Shown in pieces: positions 1-11,560 of a stretch of 64,000 nt of DNA. The stretch is from Rhodocollybia butyracea. Its lineage: Eukaryota > Basidiomycota > Agaricomycetes > Agaricales > Omphalotaceae. The first letter of the stretch is position 1. Every line of letters begins with the position of its first letter. Position numbers and translations under genes: made by a program. Where the stretch lies: assembly GCA_015501585.1 (NCBI GenBank), contig JADNRY010000158.1, positions 1 through 64,000 on the forward strand. Reading direction: 5' to 3'. Below the pieces are notes generated by a model. The model worked only from the letters and a program-made list of their open reading frames with translations, had not been told where the DNA came from and made no database searches.

Positions 1-338
1 TGCAGGTGTACCGTCCAGCTTCAAGTGAAAATGTGTTGCGATGCCCATCATGTTTGCTACGAATATGTCCTCAGTGTCACATTGAACAGCATGACGGATT
101 AGACTGTCCTAGTCCTGAGCGTGAAAGGGATGACCACCTGTTCAATGAGTGGGCGCAGGATCATGGTGTTAAAAACTGTCCAAAATGTCAAGCTCCTATT
201 GAGCGAATGGAAGGCTGCAACCACGTCATCTGCATTAGTTGCAAGATTCATTTCTGCTGGGTCTGCCTGAAGACATTTCCCAGAGGGGAGGGTATTTATA
301 ACCACATGCGAGCTGAACATGGAGGTATCGGACTATGA
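1..338 (+). CDS. RBR-type E3 ubiquitin ligase, C-terminal end (partial)
   Basis: The frame is open from the window edge, so the start lies outside. Two Cys/His clusters follow each other. The first (CPSCLLRICPQCHIEQHDGL and the following Cys) is the end of an IBR domain. The second (NCPKCQAPIERMEGCNH, then CISC and FCWVC) is a RING2/Rcat domain. In the family the Cys in the GCNH motif takes ubiquitin from the E2 as a thioester before passing it to the substrate; that Cys is present. The protein ends about 20 residues after the last cluster at a TGA at 336-338. The N-terminal RING1, and so the subfamily, cannot be seen. Confident on domain, not on substrate. Confidence 0.85.
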   Translation, partial: QVYRPASSENVLRCPSCLLRICPQCHIEQHDGLDCPSPERERDDHLFNEWAQDHGVKNCPKCQAPIERMEGCNHVICISCKIHFCWVCLKTFPRGEGIYNHMRAEHGGIGL

Positions 339-1333
339 GCGCTTGAGCTTCGTAGTATGTCATTAAATATTTCAGTCGATCACGGTTGTAATTTGTATCA
401 AGTGCTATCTAGCTTATTGATTCTGTACTTTTGTCACTTATAAAGGGATGCTTCTGCAGATATCCTAACTTGTATCAGCAACTTGGAAGGCGCATGGGAC
501 AATATTTCCATGCACACATAAGTACCTTCCCATGCTCATTTTATCGTTTTTTTCCATACACTGTAGAAAGGTATGGATGTATGGAGCACCAACTTTGTAC
601 ATTAACTAGTTCGTTATTAAGTACTGATCAACTTTAAGCAAAGTCGGAGATGTTACGCCGAGCAGGAAATTGGCCTTGCCAACGATTTTTGACAACTCCC
701 CAAGCATGTACTGTAAAGATCCTTGAAAGATCCCGGGTACACTCAACATTGACTCAACATAATGACATAACTTCAAAGATGTGCACCCTCTACGATTCCT
801 TCATTCTCCTTCTCGAGTTCTATTTCCTTATTTTTCAATTCTTCTTCATAGTCAACAACTTTGGCCTCCAGACTTCAATAAAAATATGAATTTGGCAGAA
901 GATGCGCAATAGTGACAGTGTCAAAGTCACCTCCAACCCTGCGCAAGTTGTCCTCAGATTCAAGAGCCTCTCCAATTCCGCTTACTTCATGTTTGTCATG
1001 CATAATTGCTGCCCTGCCGTCCTGTCGTGGATGAGAGTGTCTCCTGTCTCTCGACTGCAGCAGGATTCTATCACTACTTTTGACGCCATGACCAACAACT
1101 GAAAGGAGCGTTCAGGTAATATCGCTTCCCTCCGTGCGCCAGGCTTTGGCGGTGGCCCTTCCTCTGGCAATAACGGCTCTCCCTTCGGCAATTGGTGAGA
1201 ACGTCGCTTGCCATCTTTTCCCTGATATATATAATCCATTTTATGATATATACAGTGTAAGCCCCCACTGTACAATAGAATGGACTACTTGAAAGCCCCT
1301 TCCTGTGAAGCCTGTGCGCAAATGTATCCCGTA
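339..1333. other. Intergenic stretch, no recognisable gene
   Basis: This follows the RBR gene and runs to the Copia LTR. Short open frames exist but none resembles a known family. Around 1120-1195 the plus strand reads a Gly/Ser/Asn-rich stretch, possibly a fragment of a coding exon or an older element. I see no RNA gene or clear repeat. Confidence 0.5.
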
Positions 1334-1546
1334 TGTTAGATATACTTTGGTACCATTTCCTTTCTCGTTCCGCTCACGCTTGCTTTGACATTACCTTATG
1401 TATATCCGCTCCTTCTATTTACCATCGCCTCTTCTTTTATCAGTTTCTTTATTCCGTTTTGCTTACATACGTACTTATAAGTACACTCGAGTCATAGAAC
1501 GCCCCTCGATTGTTTCTGCTACAATCGAGATTTACTTCTTCTGACA
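1334..1546 (+). repeat. 5' LTR of Copia element 1
   Basis: The 213 bp segment starts TGTTAGATATAC and ends CTTCTGACA, the usual TG...CA of an LTR. It is directly followed by GATTATGAGACTGG, which resembles the primer-binding site of Copia elements primed by a half-molecule of initiator tRNA-Met. The gag ATG follows at 1661. No matching 3' LTR is in the window, because the element is cut off by the Gypsy insertion at about 4014. Confidence 0.65.
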
Positions 1547-1562
1547 GATTATGAGACTGGCG
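1547..1562 (+). other. Primer-binding site of Copia element 1
   Basis: GATTATGAGACTGG directly abuts the LTR end. It is close to the GGTTATGAGCCC-type site complementary to the anticodon region of initiator tRNA-Met, used by many Copia elements. The second Copia element has GGTTATGGGCCC at the same place (17108-17119). Confidence 0.5.
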
Positions 1563-1660
1563 CTCTAGACGAGCATAAAAGAAATTTTCCCAATAAGAAT
1601 ATTTTCACTCCACCCTTACAGAAGATTATTATCGAGCTACTACTTCACCTACGGTCATAA

Positions 1661-4013
1661 ATGTCCTACTCAAATGTCCTCCCTAATACTCCCAAGTTTT
1701 CGGAGTCAGAGACGTTGGTCGGCGCTGACTCATGGCGTTTGTTCAAGACTCGTGTGGAACTCGTAGTAAAAGCCCGAGGACTCATAGGATACCTCAATGG
1801 CTCTACTACGAGACCCCAGTCTAATCCTACCCCCACCGCAATCACTGTCACTGATGCTAACGGCAATACTACCACCTCGACTCCAACACACCTACCTCCT
1901 ACCCTCGCTTTCAGCTCAAGCCCCTCTGTTGAAGAGTGGGATATGCGCGACCGCGGAGTGGTTGACATCATAGTCTCCAATACGCAGGATCCTGATGGAG
2001 TAGGCATCGATGCCTCCAAGACAGCCAAGGAGATATGGGTTGCTCTAACTGCACATTTTGAGGACAAAAGTGAACAACTCATCTACCATGCTGATCGAAA
2101 ACTATGCACTCACCAGTTCAACCCATCGGTGGAGGAAATGGAAGACCATGTCGGAGATTTTAAATTGACATTATAATGGGCCGGCCCTTATAATGGCCAT
2201 ATATTATCAGGCCAGGCCTTATAAAACTTGCCCATACCAGCGACGACGCCAGGAAGACACTACATGGTGTCATTGGCCTCAAAAGGGCACGAGCATTCAA
2301 GTAGATACATTATTCATGTATTTTATCTGCTTGCTATGTCCTGCGTTTTTCAAAACTCTGTTGAGGTTGTACCCGGCCAAGGCCAACCTCCAGGCAACTT
2401 CCAAGCTTTTTTCTCAGCTTTTGGGACTTGAGGTCAAGCAAATATGGTTGAAGTACATGTAGAAAAAAGCAAAGACCATAAAATTTCTATTCTTATCCAG
2501 CTACGAGGCCTGTATTGCAAATCACCTACATCCTATAAGAAGGACCTTTTTTCATATAAGCCCTTATGATGAGGTAATCCATAATGGCCTTATGCGGCCT
2601 TATCGGCATAGTTTAAAAGTTCCGACACATGAAGCGAATCTTTGGAAGCTCTGTAAACGCTTCATTGACCTAGGAGGGAAGATCAAGGATACACAATTCC
2701 GCCAAATCGTGATCAACTCTGTACCACTTGACTGGAAGCCGGACATGCGCAATGTCCCGGGCGCAACCTCTGATGAAGCATTCCGTCACCTCCATTCCAT
2801 TTGGTTTGATAAGGTGGATGAATTGCAATGAAAGGACAAGGAGTATCAGAAAGCTAAAGCACTTCTCGCAAATGAAATGGATCAACTCACCTTGGAGAAG
2901 GCAAGATCCATTGTTGCCGCTGCGGCCCAATCGCCCTCCACTATGCCCCACAGACTCTGCACAAATCCTAACTGCCTGCGCAAAGTTGGTCATACTATGG
3001 CAAACTGCTGGGCGAAGGGCGGAGGCGCTGAGGGGAAGGCTCCACTGTCTTATGTCAAGAAATATGGGAGTGCAGCTACTTCTGCCAATCCTGTGGTTGT
3101 TGTTTAGCCAACGGCATCAATTCGAGCTTTGGAACTCACCACCTCGACCCCAGTGACTCCTCGCATGATGGTGCGTCTACTTCCGCCGCAAGTGCTAGCA
3201 GCTCTGACCCATCTCCTACTAGACAAAGTGATCCCGTTTTAGGAGGCGGTGGAGGAGCATCAGCTGGTGGCGGAGTAGATACACATTCTGTAGAGTCACT
3301 TAGCTGCTGCTGCTGTAAATTGTTTATGCTGTTATACTCACCTGTGCCCGAAGTAAAAAAGTTTCTTGACTCCGGAGCTTCTGAGCATATCTGTAGATTG
3401 AGAGGTGACTTTATGTGATTCCTTGCGCTTAAGGATATTAGAGGAACTGGTGCATCAGCAGGTTTCGACATCCTGGGTATAGGTGATGTGGAATTCACAA
3501 TGAAGGCGGGTGGTAAGGACAGGATAATTTGGCTCACCAATGTCCGGTATGCTCCAACAGTCCAGTTCAATCTCATCTCTATCCCCACCCTGGATGGAAA
3601 AGGCTTTAGTGGGACCTGGGGTAATAACATTTTCACTGTTTGCTCACCGGGCAGTAGTGAGGTGGTTATGCAGGGTGTCGGACGTGCTAAAATGTATGAA
3701 ATAGACAAACGCGATAGCGTTGTTGCCAATTATGCTAGATTGTCTACCAAAACCACAGACATACTCACCTGGCACTGTAGACTTGCCCATGTCTCCATTC
3801 CCCAAATCCTTCGCATGGCCAATCGTAACCTCGTAAACAGCCTTGACATCTTGTCCAAAACAGTCTCTGGCATGTGTGAAGATTGCCTATCCGCGAAAGC
3901 AACTAAACACCCTTTCGATGAAGTGCTGGAGCATGAGGTGGATGTCTTGGAACGTGTGCACCTAGACCTTTGGGGACCCGCTTGTACTAAAAGCCAAGGC
4001 AGAGCGGTGTACA
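1661..4013 (+). pseudogene. Copia element 1 gag-protease-integrase, broken
   Basis: Plus-strand Copia polyprotein remains. 1661-2164 is the N-terminal half of a UBN2-type gag. An inserted element occupies 2165-2617, after which gag resumes to a TGA at 2829. A Cys/His knuckle (CTNPNC...GH...NC) lies at about 2960-3010. The retropepsin motif LDSGASEHIC is at about 3365-3395. Past another TGA (3416-3418) comes a GAG-pre-integrase domain with the paired His and Cys (HCRLAH, CEDC) and then HLDLWGPA, where the integrase core should begin. The coding sequence stops there because the Gypsy element starts at 4014. No integrase core or reverse transcriptase remains. Frame changes near 3100 add to the damage, so the element cannot be functional. 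Confidence 0.85.
2165..2617. mobile_element. Small insertion inside Copia gag (MITE-like)
   Basis: Gag homology stops after a TTTAAA at 2159-2164 and resumes after a TTTAAA at 2612-2617, which fits a short target duplication. The insert is about 450 bp and encodes nothing recognisable. Both ends are rich in ATAATGGCC/GGCCTTAT-type words in opposite orientation, giving an imperfect terminal inverted repeat. A TTAA-type target would recall piggyBac elements, but this is only suggestive. Confidence 0.5.
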
Positions 4014-4631
4014 TGTATAACACCCTTAGGCGAGAGTCTTACGTTCACATGAAAGAGCACAACAAAGGCTATGCAATTGTGTACTCGTAGTGTAGAAGAA
4101 CTACAGTAATTTATGTAATTTGACTAGTTATAGTAATCAAAATGAATATAATAGAAATGATGTATAATTGTGAGATAAGATAAGAGTCGCGATGTGACAA
4201 AAGTTAACTTTCAGGAAAAGCCATTTTTGCCTAGGTGACCCCAGAGTGGCCTAAAGCAAACTAGGTGACCTATGAATCCTATGGCATCCTAGGAATTTGG
4301 GCTCGTCCCTTGCCAGTCAAGGCTCTTGAGGATTCCCTAGGCAAGCCTAGGTCTGCCCAGGTTTGCCCAGGTGCTCCTGGGGAACACCTGGGGAACACCT
4401 GGGAAAACCTGGGCAAACCTAGGCTTGCCCTGGGTTTGCCTAGGATACCCTAGGGAATCCTCAAGAGCCTTGACTGGCAAGGGACGAGCCCAAATTCCTA
4501 GGATGCCATAGGATTCATAGGTCACCTAGTTTGCTTTAGGCCACTCTGGGGTCACCTAGGCAAAAACAGCTTTTCCTGATGAAGGCTGCGCCTCGGAAGG
4601 GAATCAGGCAAGATGGGGAGGAGGCGTTACA
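4014..4631 (-). repeat. 3' LTR of the Gypsy element, with nested insertion
   Basis: About 253 bp of LTR sequence matching 15136-15391, split by a 367 bp foldback element at 4212-4578. On the element's strand it begins TGTAACGCCTCC. Compared with the other LTR, eight CpG sites have become TpG or CpA here and none the other way. Confidence 0.85.
4212..4578. mobile_element. Foldback (near-palindromic) element inside the LTR
   Basis: The element begins CAGGAAAAGC and ends GCTTTTCCTG. The first about 130 bp reappear inverted at the right end with very few differences. The centre is itself built of CCCAGGTNNNCC-type words in both directions, so the whole unit could fold into one long hairpin. The palindrome makes two mirrored open frames (4265-4453 plus, 4337-4525 minus) with the same first residues; these are not genes. 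It carries no transposase, so it is non-autonomous. Confidence 0.75.
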
Positions 4632-4648
4632 CCCTCCCCCACTAGATT
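4632..4648 (-). other. Polypurine tract of the Gypsy element
   Basis: On the minus strand the bases next to the 3' LTR read AGTGGGGGAGGG, immediately before TGTAACGCC. This is the expected position and composition of the primer for plus-strand cDNA synthesis. Confidence 0.55.
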
Positions 4649-4712
4649 AGTACCTAGGGTACTAATCGAACAATATGATGTAAATCCCCAGTAAGATGTA
4701 TTACTGGGGGGA

Positions 4713-7118
4713 CTATCCATCAGATTCATCCATCTGGGGAGACATATCTCCAGATGATGAAGACAGTCCTGCGGGAGCAGGTCCAGATGAAGAATGAGCT
4801 GGAGCAGTGGCTCCAGCAGCAGTGTTGTTTGTTATCAATAAAGTCGATGCAATAGATGAAGCCTGTGGCACAGGCACAGGCGGTGGGTTAAATACTTGCG
4901 GTGCCATAGGCACCACCGTTGGAGTAAGCTGGACATCAGTGATGGCCAGCGGAGGATTGTCTATTGTACCCGTAAGGGTACGGTGGTGATTGTTAATCCC
5001 AGCAGGGAGACAAAGATGAGGGGGCATACATCCCCTGAGTATCAAAGCAGCTAATGCTGCTTCCACATTACACAGATTGAATGTTTGCAGCCAGGTGGCT
5101 GCATACAAAGCAGAATCTTCGAGATCCGCAACGGAGATTCCTTGCTCAGCAAAGAATCGGGAAACATCCTCAATGGTGCCATTGAGGTAATTAGCAAACG
5201 ACGTTCATGGCGGAGGAGGTGAGGCAATTGTAATCCGCCCCATAGCCACTAAATGGCGATAATAATGGTGATGGAGGATAACCTCCGCCGCCAACAGCAA
5301 ATATCTGAACAATACGTCCAGAGGGGTTCCAGGAGGCGGATCAGGCTGCCTTGGATTGATCAGTTGGCGTCCATGAATGGAGCGCTCGCTTACTGCACCG
5401 TCTTCATGGTACACAATGCCCGAAGGGTGCACTGTCAGCCCTTGTGGGGTGACAAGATATGCCGCCCAGGCATCAGCCATACCATTTTGGGATGGCGGTG
5501 AGAGTTTGGCTCACGGTGCAGTGCCCGCAGGAGCCATTCAAATGGATGAGGGTCCGGCAGAAGTACTGCTGGACCAGCCTACAGGGGCGGGCTTCATACG
5601 GCCTTTCCCTTTTTTCTTCTTTTGGACGGAGTTTTCTCCATCCAGAGTGCCAGTAGTGATGCCAGCAGCCTTGTCCTGCTTAGCAGTTTGGCCAATCAAT
5701 ACAAAAACTGGTTCGAACCAGTTGACAAGCAGAGTTTGTTGTAACTCACTTATGTGAGTTAGGTCTCCTCTTTGGAGAGATCGGACTTCCTGGTCTAAGA
5801 CCCAGTATAGGGTCCAACGCCATGAGGTGTTGTACCCATGTCTACTTGCGAACATGGGTTCGCAAAGTATCCTAAGATACCAGATGACTTCTCGGCTGTT
5901 AGCCGGGAATATAAGATTTTCTGCTCTAGCGAGGGTAGCGTCGCGAGCAGTGTGAATCCCATAAGAAATGGGAAGTCGTCGATTGTCATTGACTTCGATG
6001 AGATTGGCATCTTCGCCGTAGCGAATCCAGCCATCGGTGGCAACATCACTCCTTTGATGAGGGAGTTCTGGCAGTACTGCCGGAGTGTCCTCCTGAGTTT
6101 CAGGAGGAATGGTGGAAGATGAAGCAGGATTGGTACTAAGTACCGCTCCTGCATAGGAAGAAGACGGAGCAGGTGCTCCTGTCATTGACGGATCCAGGTC
6201 CATTGGACCTGCGCTACTATCAATGTCAAATGACACTGAGTTGTCGTTAGACGAGAATACGGTGGAAGCTGGAGCTTCTACCCATCGTCGTTTCCCAGAC
6301 TGGCTTTCCTCCTCATAACAAGGAGAGCCATGACCATGTCTGGTGGATGAATACCGGTGGTATCCCTCCAACTCGTCTGAGTATCTGTTGCACCTCTCTT
6401 GGAGGTTGCGAATTTCTCGCGCTGCGTCATTGTAGTTGCGCTGTAAATCAGTATACCGTCTCATAAGAGACAATAAGTCACGGCTAGCGGTGCCAAGCTG
6501 GATAGCCAGCTGCACCGCTGATTCATTTTGGTTGTTTGACACGGTGTGTCGATGGTGTTGCTGGTAGTACTCCTCTTGAGCATTACCAGCGGCGGTCCAA
6601 CTAGGGTCCGCCATAACAAATGCCTCCGTCGAATGCTGGAGGAAGTTTTGGCAATGAGGACAAATCCCCATGTTCGAAATCTTGTGAAGATGACACCCTA
6701 TATGAGGGTGGAATGTCCACAATAACTGGTGTCCAACATTGTTGGATACCTGGTTGAAGGCCATTGATGATGACCCCATACCTGCCATGTTACTGGCTTG
6801 TTGTAATCCCGCTGGTTCAGCAGGATATGCGTTCGCTGTGCTGAACACAAGTTGTGCTGGCGGGTTCGTCGATGCGCCAACCGTTCGTTGATTAGGTATC
6901 AACTGATTGCTCAGTTGAGCCGGTATAGAGGATGGAGATAGCGCTGGTTGCCCAGCGCCATTGTTTTGTCGTTGTTGCTGCCGAGGCAGCGACAGTGTTT
7001 CGTTGTCTTTCAACGGCGTGTCTTTCTCCATGATGGTGAAAGAGTAAGTTGGGAAAGATAAAATTTTCTTTCCCTTTTTATAGGCACCATGAGGCGTTGC
7101 CCGATCGTGGTTGTACAT
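4713..7118 (-). pseudogene. Third ORF of the Gypsy element, function unknown
   Basis: An ATG at 7118 opens a frame of 526 codons to a TGA at 5538. The same frame continues, without frameshift, through TGA at 5511-5513 and TGA at 5205-5207 to a final stop at 4713, giving an original span of about 800 codons. It lies between the chromodomain of pol and the 3' LTR, on the same strand, where retroviruses carry env. I see no signal peptide or membrane segment. The N-terminal part is rich in Gln, Ser and Pro; the middle has a run of Arg/Tyr/Glu typical of a coiled coil (LQRNYNDAAREIRNLQERC); then a Trp-rich block (REVIWYLRILCEP...WRWTLYWVLDQEV) and a Lys-rich patch. I do not recognise the family. 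All three internal stops are TGA, as expected from CGA losing a C. Confidence 0.7.
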
Positions 7119-7228
7119 AAGGTACAGCCACCAAATGTGATTGTCGGGGCAATCTTTTACTAAAAGAAGCAGATGCCGTTGCTTCTGTGTGATTCTATTA
7201 TATAGAATATTTTGATTGGAATGGAGAC

Positions 7229-10200
7229 CTAACCGGTCGTCCGTGGAAGTTGTTGCCAGTTGTTGACACCTTGAAGTTCTAGATATCTATCTAGAGCGAC
7301 TAGGTCCTTACACGTTGTGTATGGTTCTGTGGTGGTATCACCAAGATTCCATTTAATATGGAATAGTATTTTTCGGCCATCCCAATGATGTCCGATTATT
7401 TCATCAACTAACCATTCCACTGTGGATGGTTCGCCGAAATCATACAGAGTGCATAGGGAATAATGCATCATCGTTAGGATGATGCTTGCGTATTAGCAAC
7501 GCGTGGAAGTTATTGTGTATTCCACGCTTTGCCCACTCTGTTGGCAATCTGATTTGGTAGTTAGATGAATCTGGGTGTACCTCGACGACGGGGTACAGTC
7601 CTAAGAATTTTGGTAAGAGCTTGGTATCCCTCCCCCTCGGCAAATTTAAGTTTTTTGTCAATAGGTAAACTAAATCATTTAGTTTAATTTCGGGTTCATC
7701 CCTTCTGTGCTTATTAGCATGGAAGGTTTGTTTTACCCTTGCCTCGATAACACTATTGTGGGCATCAGAGAGGTGCTGAAGGGCACAATCTGCGAATTCA
7801 CATACACCCGGCGAGACTTTTGCATCGCTCGGGTATTCGCAAACCATGGATGGCATGTACCCTCCATCTACCTCGAAGGGAGCATACCCTGTGCTCTTGT
7901 TTACGCTGGAATTCAATGCGAATTCCATCATTGGGCATTTTTCTACCCAGTCTTTTTGGTCTGCTTCGACCATTGACTGTAAGATTTGGCCAATTGAACG
8001 ATTTACTTGTTCAGTTATTCCATCCGTTTGTGGGTGGAATGATGTAGACATTAGGAGCTTTGCTCCTAGTAAGTGGTGTACTTAACGCCACCATTGTGAC
8101 GTGAATTTTGAGTCTCTGTCTGAGACGATGGACTTAGATAGTCCATGTAATTTCAAGATCTCCTTTACAAAGATCCATGATAATTGCAATGCAGTTATCG
8201 TTGTTTTCACAGGTATAAGGTGTACTCATGAAGTCATCCTGCAAATGACTACCCACAGGTAATCATATCCTTGCGATTCTGGGAATGGACCTATGAAGTC
8301 CATTCCAATTGATTCCGATGGTTTTGTGGGGATTAGAAGCGAATGTAGCAAACCTATTGGTTTGTGATTGCTTGTTTTAATTTGCTGGCAAGTCTCACAA
8401 GACTTGCAGAATTCTTCAATGTTGCCATTGACCCGTGGCCACCAGTACCATTGTTGAACATAGTCGGTGGTTCGTTGTCCTCCAAAGGGACCAATTACTT
8501 TGTGAGCTTGTTTGGCTATTATGACTCGCAAGCTCTTTCCATTGGCCGCTCGGCCAGACGGAATGCAGAGAACTATTTCTCCGCCACGATTTCTCGTGTA
8601 GATTAAACCATTTTCTAGTGAGAATGGTTTATGGTGCTCAGGGTTACTGAGTATCTTGCAGAACAATGGGTCATCGGTATATAACCGCTTGACTTCTTCG
8701 ATGAATTCATCCCTTTTGGGTAGAATTGTTAGAGGTTCTACACCTCTAGGCCTTGATTGGAAGACATTAATGTCTTCCTCGTTTGGGAGGATTACTGGTA
8801 CCTTTGGTACCTGTATTTCCGCATTGGCTTGCATTTCTGCAGCCTCTTTGTCTCGTCGTTTGACGGGTTCGACTATTGGATGTTGCGCCGTTTGTTTACC
8901 GCGCAGGCGTGATGAGCGCCTTAATTCTATATTGGCTAAGTGTTCCTTAGCCAATTCTTCGACTCTTCCTTGTGGAAGGTCGTCCAGATTTTTGTCAATG
9001 CGTATATCCGCATTTACATATTCATGAATCGCGTCAGATTTGTAGTAGCGCGACAATGTGTCGGCTACTTTGTTGTTTATTCCTTTGATATAACATATAT
9101 CAAAATCAAATCTGGATAGGTATTCCATCGATCGAGCTCAATTTTCGTTGCGTTAGAAAGAATTCTAACGCTTTGTGGTCAGTGACCACATGAATTCAAT
9201 ATCCAAGAAGTTTATCTTCCCATTTGAGAAGAGCTTTGAGGATAGCTAGAGTTTCTATTTCAAAAACTCTATAGTTATGCTGCACTGCAGTAAACTTTCT
9301 GGACATGAAGCCGGCATCCGATGCCAGATACCAACACATTGCAGATGACCCATATAGGTTCGTCTTTATTAGTATTTATAGGCTTCAGTATTGGAGCCTT
9401 GGTTGCCAGTCTTTTGATGTGCTGAAAGCATGTTTCATGGACTGGCATCCATATGAAAGGAACATTGTTCCTTGTCCTACATCTGGCATGTACGGGGCTA
9501 TGTATTGTACTAACCCCAAGAATTGTTGTACGTTGTTGAACGTATGCGGAGTTTGCCATTCGTGAATCCTGTCCATCTTGTCGGTGTCCGCGTGGATACT
9601 TTTATCATCTATGGAATGTCTAAGACAGTCCACTGTAGCAGAGAAGAGCTTGCATTTAGCGGCTCAAAGGAAGAAATGATGTTTTCTAAGGTGATCAAGT
9701 ACATCTCTGATGTGCTTAACATATTCTTCTAGTGTATCACTGAAGACAAAGATATTGTCGAGATATGCGTGTACATATCTCCCGATAGCGTCGCAAAAGA
9801 TGAATGTCATCATTTGCTGGAAAGTGGCTGGGGCATTACAATCCCCCATCATCATGACATTACTGACGAATGTCCCGAAGATGCAGGCAAATGCTGTTTT
9901 CCAAACATCGCCTGCTTCAGTACGAATTTGTTTGTACGTGTCACTAAGATCAATCTTGGATCGATACTTATGTTTGGCTACATCCGTTCGGATGTTATCC
10001 TGGTCAGGGAAAGGAGTGACATCCTTTACTGTGTTATCGTTCCGTTGACAATAGTCAATAATGGTACGTAGTGTACCATTTTTCTTTGGAATACAAAGCA
10101 TAGGTGCAGCCTGCGGCGCAGGTTGCTGTATCCACCAGTTTGATCTGGTGTATTTACCGATTTTATCAGTAAGTTGCGTTTTTAGGTGATCTGGGCACCT

Positions 10201-10728
10201 AGGCATATAATAATTATATCACCATTGTTCATCAATTAGTTTAATTTGATGATTGATTTCTCGTAGTGGTGGGAGTACCTCTGGTACTCCCCCGAGTATA
10301 TCTTTATACTCATCGATTATCATTGCGTGGATCATCAGTATTTGATCATCGGTAAATGGTCCTTGCTTTTGTAGCAAGGGGAAGTCTATTGGGCTGTCCT
10401 CTTGAACTGCCTTGAATTCCTTGTCCCCTGATTCAGGTTTGGATTCAGGAGGAGGATTGTCCTTCTCCTTTTCTCGTTGAGCTCTAAGCTTAACTTGTTT
10501 ACGCACACTCTCGGGAAACATTTCACGAGATATTTCTTGTAAGACTTTGACATAATTGTCGAGGTCTTCTGCTGATAACATAGTTGTTTTCGGTGTTTGT
10601 GATGAATCATTTTCATTATATTTCTCCAGTATTACTGGGAAATGGTGCAGAAAGCTCCTTGCGGAGCGTTGTTGTAACGCCTCCGCCTCTCCATAATCAC
10701 CACTGACCGTATCCGGCGATACAGTCAT
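7229..10728 (-). pseudogene. Gypsy pol: reverse transcriptase, RNase H, integrase, chromodomain
   Basis: Read from 10728 downwards. Linker and start of reverse transcriptase to TGA 10219; RT core 10206-9664 with KIDLSDTYKQIR, MMGDCNAPATFQQMM and AYLDNIFVFS; RNase H fragments 9633-9129 split by frameshifts; integrase from 9128 with a zinc module (CKSCETC), first Asp in GMDFIGPFP, second in SDRDSKF, and Glu in TDGITEQVNR; C-terminal chromodomain at 7430-7290 (EWLVDEIIGHHWDGRK). Nonsense codons at 10219, 9664, 8226 and 8082 lie in the surrounding frame. Three key residues are lost: the RT active site reads YLDN, the first RNase H Asp is Asn (WVICN), and the second zinc His is Pro (HKVIGPFG). The integrase catalytic triad is kept. 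Product: replication and integration enzymes, inactive here. Confidence 0.9.
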
Positions 10729-11028
10729 CCTAGACGCCGCCGATAGACCAAACGGTCTATCTTATCATTCTATTTATTATTAATTATATAATAAATCCGT
10801 TACTATAAGTATTGTACAATTACTTAAGAGTCTAGTCAGTCTTTTACACCGTCGTACACACAATAGTATCCTATTTGTCGTGTTCACCGGTGTTCTTAAG
10901 GACTTTGCCCATAGGGCGCGTTATAGTTGTAATTCTGAACAAAGATGTTCTTTGTCCACTATTGTCTTGATTTCCACTATTGGAATTTCGTTATTTTTCG
11001 ACTTCTTTGAAGTTGAAGCTGCAGCTAG

Positions 11029-11484
11029 TCACTCTTTACTAGTTTGCGTTTCCGTTCTTTGGAATTTCCCATTAAGGGTTTCCTTTTTCATTGCGGTTTG
11101 GCGCGCAAATTCCATTGCGTCCTCCCCCACAGAAAGATATGGTGCTACCTTTCCTTTGATAAGGATTACATCCTTATCAAAGTCGAGTTGTATTCCATGC
11201 TTACGCATGAATTGCATTCCTAGGATTGCATCGTATCTATCGACATTTATAATGTCGAAGTATACTTTTTCATCAATACCTCCATAGGAGGTATTTACAC
11301 TCATGCCAAAATTGAATTTGGCTTTACTTCCTACAGTTCCTAGCTGTAGTGAATGCTGATCAGCTAGCTGATGAGCTTTTATGTTTGCTATGCGAACAAA
11401 CGAGGGGCTTAATGCCTCTATTGTGCATCCAGAGTCGAATAGCATAAATGCTTCGACTCCCCCAATATTTACTATCACTGTCAT
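11029..11484 (-). pseudogene. Gypsy aspartic protease
   Basis: A 151-residue open stretch with the retropepsin motif LFDSGCTIEALSP and the downstream hydrophobic motif ILGMQFMRKHG. In the family this protease processes gag-pol as a dimer. Its frame is closed upstream by a TGA before the Arg-Gly segment near 11520. It lies between the gag zinc knuckle and the RT. Confidence 0.8.
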
Positions 11485-11560
11485 TGGATGACAGTCTTTC
11501 GCTGGACCTCTATTTGGTCACGGCATTTGTTTACTTGAAGTTTGAAAACCTTTACCTTTT

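Noticed and set aside
4265..4525. Two 62-codon frames on opposite strands with the same start
   Set aside because: They are mirror images produced by the palindromic element, not genes.
5205..5540. TGA readthrough or selenocysteine in the Gypsy third ORF
   Set aside because: Stops in the rest of the element include TAA and TAG and fit C-to-T decay; nothing suggests recoding.
4713..7118. Envelope gene of an errantivirus-like element
   Set aside because: Position fits, but no signal peptide, membrane helix or Cys pattern is visible.
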